DNA of 64,000 nt from Nonomuraea fuscirosea (GTDB lineage: Bacteria; Actinomycetota; Actinomycetes; Streptosporangiales; Streptosporangiaceae): assembly GCF_003001935.1 (NCBI RefSeq), contig NZ_PVNG01000007.1, positions 1 to 64,000 of the forward strand, given 5' to 3'. Position numbers and translations under genes: made by a program. Of this stretch, positions 51,153 through 59,600 are shown one piece after another (position 1 is the first letter of the stretch; each line of letters starts with the position of its first letter). The notes beneath the pieces are model-generated. The model was given only the letters and a program-made list of their open reading frames with translations, did not search any database and was not told where the DNA came from.

Positions 51153-51239
51153 TTGACAAACCGCGGGCGGCGACGGCACGCTGTCCCGGACAAAAGCGTC
51201 TAAGAAGCTAGATGTTTTAGCTTAGGGGGAAGGACCCGT

Positions 51240-52187
51240 ATGCCCCTGTCCACCGCACATGTCGTCACCGACCGCCCGGCGCATTACGTCGGGCAACTGA
51301 TCTCGCAACTGGCCCACCAGGCCACCGCGGAGCTGACCGGAGCCGGCCGGGGCGCCGTCACCTTCCGGCAGGGCACATGCTCGCTGACCTCCTCCGGGGA
51401 CGAACTGGTCCTGATCGTCGCCGCCCCGGAGCTGGACGCCCTGGTCGCCGTGCAGGACGTCGTCACCTGGCAGCTGTCGCGCCTCGTCGGCCAGGAGGAG
51501 CTGCGCGTCGAATGGTCCGGCCCGCGCTCCGGCGACACCCTGGAGATCGTCGCTCCGGCCGTCGGCGACTACCTGCTGACGCACTGCACCCCGGCCGGCC
51601 CGTTGCTGACCGAGCTGGCCGAGGTGACCCGGGAGACGACCGGCTCGGCCGCCGGCATGCAGATCTCTCCCGACGAGGGCGCTCTGCTGGAGCTGCTGGT
51701 ACGGCTCTCCGGCGCCCGTACGGCCATCGAGATCGGCGTGTTCACCGGCTACTCGGCCCTGTGCATCGCCCGCGCGCTGCCCGCCGGCGGCCGCCTGCTC
51801 GCCTGCGACGTGAGCCGGGAGTGGACGGACATCGCCAGGCCCTTCTGGGAACGCGCGGGAGTCCACGACCGCATCGACCTCAGGATCGGCCCGGCACTCG
51901 AAACGCTCCGCGCGCTGCCCGCGGAGCCGGCCTTCGACTTCGCCTTCATCGACGCGGACAAGGTCAACTACCCCGCCTACTACGAGGAGGTCGTCCCGCG
52001 GCTCAACCCCGGCGGGCTGCTCGTCCTCGACAACGTCTTCCTTGGCGGCCGTGTGCTCGACCCGGCCTTCCAGGAGGACCATCACCGGGCGATGCGACGG
52101 GTGAACGAGGCCCTGGCCCGTGACGACCGGCTGGACAGTGTGATGCTGCCGGTCCGCGACGGCGTCACGCTGGCCAGGAGACGGTGA
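51240..52187 (+). CDS. DUF2218 domain fused to a class I O-methyltransferase
   Basis: A 315-aa protein. Residues about 1-95 match the DUF2218 pattern (TDRPAHYVGQLISQLAHQA, TFRQGTCSLTSSGDELVLIVAA, LDALVAVQDVVTWQLSRLV). Residues about 110-315 are a CCoAOMT-type SAM-dependent methyltransferase: motif I AIEIGVFTGYSAL, DFAFIDADKVNY, LNPGGLLVLDNVFLGG. The methyltransferase metal site (Asp of FIDAD and DN of VLDN) is present. DUF2218 is normally a stand-alone domain of unknown function. ATG follows GGGGGAAGGA. Confidence 0.85.
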   Translation: MPLSTAHVVTDRPAHYVGQLISQLAHQATAELTGAGRGAVTFRQGTCSLTSSGDELVLIVAAPELDALVAVQDVVTWQLSRLVGQEELRVEWSGPRSGDTLEIVAPAVGDYLLTHCTPAGPLLTELAEVTRETTGSAAGMQISPDEGALLELLVRLSGARTAIEIGVFTGYSALCIARALPAGGRLLACDVSREWTDIARPFWERAGVHDRIDLRIGPALETLRALPAEPAFDFAFIDADKVNYPAYYEEVVPRLNPGGLLVLDNVFLGGRVLDPAFQEDHHRAMRRVNEALARDDRLDSVMLPVRDGVTLARRR

Positions 52188-52201
52188 ACCGCCGCAGGAC
52201 C

Positions 52202-52465
52202 TCAGCCTGACCGGCGCCGGCAGAGCAGGGTCGTGTCGCGTGGTCCCCAGACCCAGACGATCTCCGGCGCGTGCTGGGCGTACACCTCGCCGAACGCCGC
52301 GGCCACCGGCTCCTCCACGTGCGAGGAGTTCCAGAACCAGGCCATGAGACCGCCGGGGGCCAGCACCCGTGCGGCCTTCGCGGTGCCGGCCTCGGGGTCG
52401 ATCCAGTGCCAGGCGTCGCCGCAGGTGATGAGATCGAAACGGCGGCCCGCGTCGTCCCAGGTCAT
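52202..52465 (-). pseudogene. C-terminal fragment of a SAM methyltransferase
   Basis: 87 aa, starting MTWDDAGRRFDLITCGDAWHWIDPEAGTAKAARVLAPGGLMAWFWN: the second half of a class I methyltransferase, without the SAM-binding motif I and the N-terminal 80 residues. No upstream extension is possible because the MerR promoter begins there. It lies 14 bp after the fusion gene, convergent with it. Confidence 0.7.
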
Positions 52466-52508
52466 GATCCGACCCTACGAGAGCCCGCCTGTACCGGTTC
52501 GATGGGGC

Positions 52509-52539
52509 TTGAACCTCAAGCGGCTTGAGATCCGATAGT
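52509..52539 (+). promoter_or_regulatory. MerR-type promoter and operator
   Basis: TTGAAC (-35, 52509-52514) and GATAGT (-10, 52534-52539) are separated by 19 bp, and a perfect CTCAAG-CGG-CTTGAG palindrome (52515-52529) fills the spacer. This is the classic MerR arrangement and sits just before the MerR gene, so it is probably self-regulated. Confidence 0.65.
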
Positions 52540-52545
52540 GACGGT

Positions 52546-53538
52546 ATGGACGACAACGAGCTGTATTCGATCGGGGATGTGGCCCGCCGCACCGGTCTGA
52601 ACGTCAGCGCCATCCGGTATTACTCCGACGTCGACATCGTCGCGCCGACCCGCGTGACCGACGCCGGCCACCGCCTGTACGACGTCCGCGCCGTCGCGCG
52701 GCTTGAGCTCATCCGCACCCTCAGGGACCTGGACGCGGGCCTGGACGACATCCGCCGGCTGCTCGACGGTGAGACGTCGCTGCACGACCTCCTCGTGGCG
52801 CACCTGGAGATCGTCGAACGTCAGGAACGCGGCCTGCGGGCCAGGCGGGCCGTGCTGCGGACCCTGGTCAAGCAGGGCGGCACCGCCGATCAGGCGGCGC
52901 TGATGCGCAAGCTCGTCTCGATGCCGGACGAGGAGCGCGAGCGGCTCGTGGACGACTTCTGGAACGACGTCGCCGAAGGACTCGACGTGCCGGCCGGTTT
53001 CGTGGACCGGTTGCGGACGATGCGGCCGCGCCTGCCGGAGGATCCGACGCTCGTCCAGCTCGAAGCCTGGATCGAGCTGGCCGACCTGGTCCAGGGCGCG
53101 GAGTTCAGGAACAAGGTCCGCTCCTACCTCCAGGACACCTACTCCACCTCTCCCGGGCGGGAGCTGGCCGCCGCGCCCGTACAGGACTTCATCTACGAGA
53201 CGGGGACGGCGATCATGGAGGAGGTCATGGCGGCGTTCCGTTCCGGCCTGCGGGCGGACTCGCCACAGGCGCAGGACCTGGTCGTACGGATGGCGGCGGC
53301 GGCCGCCGAGGCCGTCGGCACGCGGTCCACGGCCGAGTCGCGCGCCCGCATGGCCACGGGGTTCCTCATGGCCGAGCAGTTCGAACGGGAGGAGCCCGAG
53401 GAGTCGCATCGGTACGACGCGAGTCATGGCAGGTACGTGTCCCTGGTGGCCGTGATCAACGACCTCCCGCCTGACACGGGCGAGTTCGCGTCGTTCGCGG
53501 GGTGGCTGGCGGCGGCTCTCGGGGCTTCGAGTCGGTAG
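52546..53538 (+). CDS. MerR-family regulator with large C-terminal domain
   Basis: A 330-aa protein. The MerR HTH (LYSIGDVARRTGLNVSAIRYYSDVDIVAPTRVTDAGHRLYDVRAVARLELIRTL) leads to a coiled-coil helix and a C-terminal domain of about 220 helical residues, resembling the effector-binding part of TipAL-like regulators. No metal-binding Cys are seen. ATG 52546 starts MDDNELYSIG. The histidine phosphatase gene follows 10 bp later. Confidence 0.88.
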   Translation: MDDNELYSIGDVARRTGLNVSAIRYYSDVDIVAPTRVTDAGHRLYDVRAVARLELIRTLRDLDAGLDDIRRLLDGETSLHDLLVAHLEIVERQERGLRARRAVLRTLVKQGGTADQAALMRKLVSMPDEERERLVDDFWNDVAEGLDVPAGFVDRLRTMRPRLPEDPTLVQLEAWIELADLVQGAEFRNKVRSYLQDTYSTSPGRELAAAPVQDFIYETGTAIMEEVMAAFRSGLRADSPQAQDLVVRMAAAAAEAVGTRSTAESRARMATGFLMAEQFEREEPEESHRYDASHGRYVSLVAVINDLPPDTGEFASFAGWLAAALGASSR

Positions 53539-53548
53539 GGTTCCTCGG

Positions 53549-54061
53549 GTGCTGCTCCTGGTCCGCCATGCCATGCCCGCCTACGGCCCGGACGTACCGC
53601 CGCACGCGTGGACGCTCAGCGCCGAGGGATGGCAGGCGGCCCGCCGGCTGGTCGGCCGGCTGCCCGGCGACGCCCGGCTCGTCTCCAGCGACGAGGTGAA
53701 GGCGTGGCAGACCCTGGGCGGCGACGACGCGGTCACGCGTGATCGACGGTTCGGCGAGGTCGCCCGCGTGGAGCCGTGGGAAGGCGGCTATCGCGAGCTG
53801 CGGCGCGCCTACGTGGACGGCGCGGACCACCCGGGCTGGGAGGCCCGGGCCGAGGTCGCCGGACGCTTCGACGCCGGGATCACCGAGCAGCTTGCCCTGG
53901 CCGGCGGGCGGCCGCTCGTGGTGGCGACGCACGGCATGGCGATGACCGTCTGGGTGACGGCGCGGCTGGGCCTGGACCGCCCCGGCGCCTTCTGGGCGGA
54001 CCTCCGCTTCCCTGACGCGCACCTCGTCGACCTGGCGTCGGGCACCGTCGAGCGAGCCTGA
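53549..54061 (+). CDS. histidine phosphatase family protein
   Basis: A 170-aa protein of the phosphoglycerate mutase-like superfamily: LLLVRHAMPAYGPD carries RHG-type catalytic Arg-His (RHA here), the second catalytic His is in VATHGMAM, and the acid is in the RVEPWEGGY region. The Gly of the RHG motif is replaced by Ala. It is probably a general phosphatase with unknown substrate. GTG start, 10 bp after the MerR gene. Confidence 0.88.
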   Translation: MLLLVRHAMPAYGPDVPPHAWTLSAEGWQAARRLVGRLPGDARLVSSDEVKAWQTLGGDDAVTRDRRFGEVARVEPWEGGYRELRRAYVDGADHPGWEARAEVAGRFDAGITEQLALAGGRPLVVATHGMAMTVWVTARLGLDRPGAFWADLRFPDAHLVDLASGTVERA

Positions 54062-54100
54062 GCCCGGCGTCCGTGCCGATGACGATCCTCAGATCACTCC

Positions 54101-54200
54101 CCGATTGAGCCTGCCGTTCGGGTCGCTTTTCGACCATAACGGCCTTTCCGATTGAGCCTGCATTTCGGGTCACTCCTCGGCCAGCACGGCCTCCCCGACC
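54101..54200. repeat. 47-bp tandem repeat at the 3' end of the MarR gene
   Basis: CCGATTGAGCCTGC occurs at 54101 and again at 54148, and the related CCGACC at 54195 lies inside the marR coding end, a period of 47 bp. Each unit repeats the region encoding the C-terminal residues of MarR. This looks like recent duplication outward from the gene end. Confidence 0.65.
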
Positions 54201-54631
54201 GAGGCGCGGAGTCTGTCGTTGGCCTGCTCCAGGGCGTGCAGCACGATCGCGCGCTGCTCCGCGCCCACCTCGCCCAGCGCCTCCTCGGCCAGCTCCGCCC
54301 ACGCCCGCTCGATCTCCGGCACCAGCGCGTGGCCGGCGTCGGTGACCACGACGCGCACCTGACGGCGATCGGTGGCGACCGGCTCGCGCCGGAACCAGCC
54401 GCCGGTCTCCAGGCGGGCGAGGCTGCGGGTGGCGGTCGGCTGCTCGACGCCGAGCCGGGCGGCCAGCTGCGAGACCGTCATGCCGTCGCGTTCCTGCGCC
54501 AGCACCCACAGGAGCACGTCCTGGCCGGGATGCAGGCCGAGCGCCGCGAGCTTGCGGGCCTTGGCGGCGCGGTAGAGCTTGCTCATCTTGTTCAGCGCTC
54601 GATTGACGCGCATCCCCTCACTTGCCTCCAT
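54170..54631 (-). CDS. MarR-family regulator
   Basis: A 153-aa protein with the MarR wHTH: DVLLWVLAQERDGMTVSQLAARLGVEQPTATRSLARLETGGWFRREPVATDRRQVRVVVTDAG, with the DxRxxx wing. It is divergent from an SDR gene with a perfect 12-bp palindrome between them. ATG 54631 and ATG 54613 are both possible. Confidence 0.93.
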   Translation of the reverse strand: MEASEGMRVNRALNKMSKLYRAAKARKLAALGLHPGQDVLLWVLAQERDGMTVSQLAARLGVEQPTATRSLARLETGGWFRREPVATDRRQVRVVVTDAGHALVPEIERAWAELAEEALGEVGAEQRAIVLHALEQANDRLRASVGEAVLAEE

Positions 54632-54653
54632 GGCCCTCAGTCTATCGTGGTAT

Positions 54654-54680
54654 ATAGTCGGCTATTAGATAGCCGACTAT
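54654..54680. promoter_or_regulatory. MarR operator
   Basis: ATAGTCGGCTAT (54654-54665), TAG, ATAGCCGACTAT (54669-54680): perfect 12-bp arms. It sits between the divergent marR and SDR start codons, ending 14 bp before the SDR start. Confidence 0.85.
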
Positions 54681-54693
54681 GCATGGAGGAGAG

Positions 54694-55452
54694 ATGGACC
54701 TCGGACTGCACGGACGCGTCGCGCTGGTCACGGGGGCGTCGGGCGACATCGGCGGCGCCATCGCGATGACCTTGGCACAGGAGGGAGCCTCGGTCGCCGT
54801 CACCTGGTACAGCGGCGAAGAACGGGCCCACGGCCTCGTCGGCACGATCACGGCGGCGGGCGGCAGGGCGATCGCGGTCCGGCTCGACCAGCGTGACCGG
54901 GAGTCGATCCGGGCGGCCGTCCGTCAGGTGGAGCAGGAGCTGGGCGGCATCGCGGTCCTGGTCGCCAACGCCGTCTCCTGGCCGGCCCGGGCCCCCGAGA
55001 CCTGGGAGAGCCTGACCGGCGACTTCACCGCGAACGTGACCGGGACGCTGACCGTGATCGACGCCGCGCTGCCCGGCATGCGGGCGGCCGGTTGGGGCCG
55101 CGTGGTCGTGCTCTCGTCGGACGTGGTCGCCCAGCCCATGCCGGCCGGAGTGGCGTATCCGGCCGCGAAGGGCGCGCTGGAGACGGCCGCGAGGGTGTAC
55201 GCATCCCGTGAGGCCCCGTACGGCATCCTCACCAACGTCGTCAGACCAGGATTCACCCTCACCGAACGGGCACTGAACACTCCGGGCTTCGGGCAGGAGG
55301 TCGTCGACGCCGAGGCCGCCATGACACCCACCCGCCGCATCTGCACCCCCGAGGACGTCGCCTCCACCGTCGCCTATCTCGGCTCGGCCGCGAACGGGCA
55401 CGTCAACGGAGAGATCGTCTCCGTCGCGGGCGGACGCCACCTCACCCGGTGA
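54694..55452 (+). CDS. short-chain dehydrogenase/reductase
   Basis: A 252-aa SDR. The cofactor motif is TGASGDIGGAIA (about residues 13-24), followed by NAV in place of the usual NAG, the catalytic Ser (VVVLSSDVV), Tyr (GVAYPAAKGALE with YxxxK) and C-terminal GG loop (AGGRH). A classical SDR, probably FabG-like, with unknown substrate. ATG 54694 follows GGAGGAGAG; an upstream ATG would overlap the operator. Probably repressed by the adjacent MarR. Confidence 0.93.
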   Translation: MDLGLHGRVALVTGASGDIGGAIAMTLAQEGASVAVTWYSGEERAHGLVGTITAAGGRAIAVRLDQRDRESIRAAVRQVEQELGGIAVLVANAVSWPARAPETWESLTGDFTANVTGTLTVIDAALPGMRAAGWGRVVVLSSDVVAQPMPAGVAYPAAKGALETAARVYASREAPYGILTNVVRPGFTLTERALNTPGFGQEVVDAEAAMTPTRRICTPEDVASTVAYLGSAANGHVNGEIVSVAGGRHLTR

Positions 55453-55655
55453 CCGCCGGCACCGTAACGGTGCTCGTCTTCAGGTTCCCGGCCGGGCGCC
55501 AGGGGGTGTCCACGCTCCCGGTAGCACCCATGGCCGCGACCATCGGGACCGCCGGCATCATGCTCGTCCTCGGCGCCTGCGCCGTCGCGTACACGATCGG
55601 CTGGTCGGTCGTCGTGCCGGTGACCAGCCCGCCGAGGGGCGCGGGGCCCAGCTGA
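55449..55655 (+). CDS. small hypothetical membrane protein
   Basis: A 68-aa product of uncertain reality. GTG 55449 overlaps the SDR stop by 4 bp. One hydrophobic segment (about 30-58, ATIGTAGIMLVLGACAVAYTIGWSVVVPV) is flanked by basic residues. It may be a small membrane protein co-translated with the SDR or a chance open frame. Confidence 0.3.
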   Translation: MTAGTVTVLVFRFPAGRQGVSTLPVAPMAATIGTAGIMLVLGACAVAYTIGWSVVVPVTSPPRGAGPS

Positions 55656-55675
55656 CGGGCCGGTCCCGTTCATCC

Positions 55676-55849
55676 CTACGGGCAGGCGGGCGTGAGCACC
55701 TTCCAGGGCGAGCAGTTGTCGGCGGAGGACGAGCAGCACAGCCGCCTGCTCCACCCGCCCGAGCGGCACTGGTACTGGTATCCGCACACGGCCGCCGCCT
55801 TCACCTCGGGAAGTACCAGCGCCAGAGCCCGGTCGATGAGCGTTCTCAC
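55676..55849 (-). CDS. Cys-rich small peptide with leader-like N-terminus
   Basis: A 57-aa product. The first 20 residues (VRTLIDRALALVLPEVKAAA) form an amphipathic leader-like segment; the last 37 have six Cys (VCGYQYQCRSGGWSRRLCC, then SSSADNC and PAC). The GTG at 55849 follows GGAGG at 7 nt, which supports translation; the longer frame from 55864 overlaps that site. Similar actinobacterial peptides exist but have no assigned function that I know. It could be a disulfide-rich secreted peptide or a RiPP precursor. The transglutaminase-like gene is 98 bp beyond its 5' end on the same strand. Confidence 0.6.
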   Translation of the reverse strand: MRTLIDRALALVLPEVKAAAVCGYQYQCRSGGWSRRLCCSSSADNCSPWKVLTPACP

Positions 55850-55947
55850 GTTCTGCCTCCTCATATCCCTTTACCGACTGACGTATCGGCGATTATCGGG
55901 ACGGGCACTGGCGGGCCGTTAGCGCGGCGATAGCGCGGTCAGCAAGG

Positions 55948-56640
55948 TCAGGCCGCCCGGCGGCGCATGACCAGATCCGCGGGGACGCGCACGGGCGCGC
56001 ACAGGGTCTGGCCGTGCTCGTCGAACAGGTCGTCGCGGGAGTCGAAGAAGCCCAGGTCGGCGCGGACGTGACCGGAGAGGTCGCAGGCGGGGCAGGTGGC
56101 GCCGTCCCAGTCCACGGCGGTGCGCGCGACCGCGTCGAAGAGCGTCTCCCCGGCCGTGTTCGTGAACCGGCCTCCTGCTCGCAGGGCGTCGAGGTCGCCG
56201 TACAGCTCGGAGACGGACACCCACCGGTCGCCGAGGAGGAACTCCGGCCAGGCGAGGATCACGTGCCGGGGGATCAGCACGCGCAGCCGGGGGAGGCGCG
56301 CATGCCAGAAACGCCCGTCGAGCAGCAGACCCCTCACCCGCGTGGGGATCCCGCGACCCCGGGCCAGGCCCTCCAGCAGAGCCAGTCGCTGACTGCAGGA
56401 CCCCTGACCCAGCCGCAGGGTCGTGGAGACGGGACGCCGTTCGTTCATCGCGTAGACCGGGCGGACGCGGGCCGCGACGAGCCGGTGGGCCGCGATCAGG
56501 AACGCCCGCCCGTCGAGGTCCCGTGCTTCGTCCAGCAACTCCAGCACCCGAGGATGCCGCCAGTCGAGGATGGGCGTGGCCGCTGTGCCGCCCGTGGCGG
56601 TCGGGCGACGCTGCGGCGATCGTAAGCGTCCGAAGATCAC
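55948..56640 (-). CDS. transglutaminase-like protein
   Basis: A 230-aa protein. GQGSCSQRLALLEGLARGRGIPTRVRGLLLDG carries the putative nucleophile Cys and the following helix of the transglutaminase-like fold, and RHVILAWPEFLLGDRWVSVSELYG supplies the His; an Asp would follow. A CPAC zinc-knuckle-like pair lies near the C-terminus (about 200). GTG 56640 is the best start, though without a strong ribosome site. It may act as a cysteine protease or acyltransferase; no partner is obvious except the upstream-oriented Cys-rich peptide. Confidence 0.7.
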   Translation of the reverse strand: MIFGRLRSPQRRPTATGGTAATPILDWRHPRVLELLDEARDLDGRAFLIAAHRLVAARVRPVYAMNERRPVSTTLRLGQGSCSQRLALLEGLARGRGIPTRVRGLLLDGRFWHARLPRLRVLIPRHVILAWPEFLLGDRWVSVSELYGDLDALRAGGRFTNTAGETLFDAVARTAVDWDGATCPACDLSGHVRADLGFFDSRDDLFDEHGQTLCAPVRVPADLVMRRRAA

Positions 56641-56684
56641 CCGGCGATCGTAACCATCGGGGGATGGACGCTGGTCGGCGTCGG

Positions 56685-59600
56685 TTACTTGAAGGTCAGG
56701 GTCTGCCAGGTTTTCACCTCGTCGGCGGAGAGGGCTCTGGCGAGGATGGCGGCTCGGTCCACGGCGCCGGTCAGGCGTTGGCCGCCGTTCTGGTCGGCGG
56801 CGAAGCGCAGGGGGCGGGCGGTGCAGCCGGTGATGCCGTCGGTGCCGGTCTGGGCGGTGGCCCTGAGTTCGCCGTCCACGTACGCGGTGAGCGTGCCGGT
56901 GCGGTCGAGGGTGACCACCACGTCGATCCAGCGGCCGGTCGGCAGGGTGGCGTTCAACGCGGTGTTGGCGCCGGCGCCGATGAAGCGCAGCGTGTTGTCC
57001 GGGGTGACGTCGATGAGCACGCCGTCGGTGCCGGGGTCGCCGGACACCTGCGAGTCGAACAGGCGGCGGTAACCGGAGCCGGCGATCTTGACCTCGGCCG
57101 CGAACGTGGCCTCCCGGACCAGGCCGAGGGTGGTCGCGCCCGTCGTCAGGTAGGTGTCGCCGTCGAGGACGAGGCCGCTGCCGGTGGGTGCGGTGGGGTC
57201 GTAGGCGGGGGTGCCGGTGACGGTGGCGTCGCGGCTGTTGCCGGAGGTGTCGGCGACGGTGCCGCCCTCCTGCGGGTCCCAGGCGACCAGAAGAGAGCCG
57301 GGTTCGGGCGGCGGGCAGGGGTCGAGCCCGAGTACGGCGGTCGCCGAGCCCCGCCACGACCCGGTGACCGAGCCGGTGAGCACGGCGCGTCGGGAGCCGT
57401 CCGCCGGGCCGGGGGTGACGGTGAAGACGGCGGTGCGCGTGCGGCCGGGGCCGGTGGCGGGCAGGTGGCGGGTGGCCGGCTCGACGGTCCAGCCCGCGGG
57501 CGCGGTGAGGGCGACGTCGGCGGCCGGTACGGCGCGCCGCCGGGTGGCGGTCACCGTGACCCGCGCCTCGAACGGTGTGCCCGGCACGGCCGTGGCGGGC
57601 GCCTCCAGGGCGATGGCGGCCTCGTTCTGGATGGTGTACGCCTGACCGGCGCGGGCGTTCCAGATGAGGGTGTCGCCGTCGCGGCGCGGCTCGACCACGC
57701 GGCCCCGCTCGTCCAGGACGCGGTAACGGCCGGCGATGAACGGCGACCGGACCTTGAGCGGGCCGGACCTGCCGGGCCGTACGGTGACGGTGTCGGCCGC
57801 GCCGCCCTTCCAGGTGGCGTCCACGGTGACGTTCCCGCGGGCGCGCAGCCCGGTCACGGAGCCGTTCTTCCAGGTGGAGGGCAGGGCGGGCAGGACGTGG
57901 ACGACGTCGTGCTGACTCTGCACGAGCATCTCGGCCATCCCCGAGGTGGCCCCGAAGTTGCCGTCGATCTGGAACGGCGGATGGGTGTCCCAGAGGTTGT
58001 CCAGGGTGGAGCTCTTGAGCTGCTCGGCGAGCATCTTGTGGGCGTGGTCGCCGTCCAGCAGCCGCGCCCAGAAGTTGATCTTCCACGCCTTGGACCAGCC
58101 GGTGCCGCCGTCGCCGCGCGCGGTCAGCGTGACCTTGGCCGCCTCGGCCTCCGGCGTGCCCGCGGCGATCTGGTTGGCCGGGTGCAGGGCGTACAGGTGG
58201 GAGACGTGCCGGTGGGTGTCGGACCTTGCGTCCCAGTCGCTCTTCCACTCCTGCAGCTGGCCCCACGAGCCGACGCGCAGGCCGGGGTCGAGCTTGGCCA
58301 GGGCGGCGCGCACCTCGGCGCGGAAGCCGGCGTCCACGTTCAGCTTGTCGGCCGTGGCCAGGGCGTTGGTGAGCACCTCGCGGACGATCTGCTGCGACAT
58401 CGACGCGCCGGCCGAGAAGTCGCCGTGCTCGGGGGAGTAGCTGGGCGAGGCGACCAGCCTGCCGTCACGCGGGTCGGTGTGCAGGAAGTCGAGCCAGAAC
58501 TCCGCCGCGCCCTTGATCACCGGGTACGCGGTGTCGCGCAGATAGCCGGTGTCGCCGGTGAAGCGGTAGCTGTCGTACAGGTGCTGGGTGGTCCAGGCGG
58601 CGGCCTCGGGGAACCAGAAGGCGGTGGCCCAGTCGTGCATGCCGGTGAACCCGTAGGGGTTGGTCTCGTTGTTGACCACCCAGCCGCGCGCGCCGTACAA
58701 GTCCCGCGCAGTCTTGCGGCCTGGGGCGACCAGGGCGGAGATGTAGCGGTCGTACGGAGTGGTCGTCTCGTGCAGGTTGGTCTGCTCGGCGAGCCAGTAG
58801 TTCATCTGCAGGTTGATGTTGACGTGGTAGTCGGCCGACCAGGGCGGGCTGGTGGAGTGGTTCCAGACGCCCTGGAGGTTGGCCGGCAGCAGGTCGTTCT
58901 CACGGGAGGAGGAGATGAGCAGGTAGCGGCCGTAGGCGAAGAACAGCTCCTCCAGCGCCCGGTCCTCGCCGGCGGCGCCGCCGGTGTAGTCCTCGCGCAG
59001 CCGGTCGGTGGGGACGGCGGGCGTCGTGCCGCCGAGGTCCAGCTTCACCCGGTCGAACAGCTCGCGGTAGTCGGCGGTGTGCGCCCGGCGCAGCTGCTCG
59101 TAGCTCCTGGACGCGGCGGCGTCCACGGCCGCGGTGACCTTGGCGTGCGGGTCCGCGCCCCGGTAGGCCGGGTAGGCGCCGGCGTAGTCGGTGCCGGCCG
59201 ACAGCACGAACACGGCGCTGTCGGCGCCGGTGACGGTGATCTCGTCCCCCGCGTCCGTACGGGTGCCGCCCTGCGCGATCACCTGCACCTGCGCCTCGAA
59301 CCGCAGCTGGTTGTCGCTGAGCCGCCCGCGGATGGTGAGCCGGCCGCCGGCGGCGGTGACCGTCTTGTCGTCGCGCGGCGAGCTGTGGCGCAGCGTGAAC
59401 GACACTTTGCCGGGCCGGTCGGCCGACAGCCGGCCGACGATCACGTTGCCCGGGTTGCTGGCGAAGTACTCGCGCGAGTAGCGGACGCCGCCCGCGGTGT
59501 AGCCGACCCGGGCCACGGCCTCGCGCAGGCTCAGCTCGCGCCGGTAGGCGGAGGCGTCGGCGGGCGCGCCGGGAAGATCGAGATGCAGGTCGCCGAACGT

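Noticed and set aside
43594-52465. A secondary-metabolite gene cluster (SARP, imine reductase, methyltransferase, reductase)
   Set aside because: No synthase, synthetase, cyclase or RiPP core enzyme is present, and each enzyme has its own divergent regulator.
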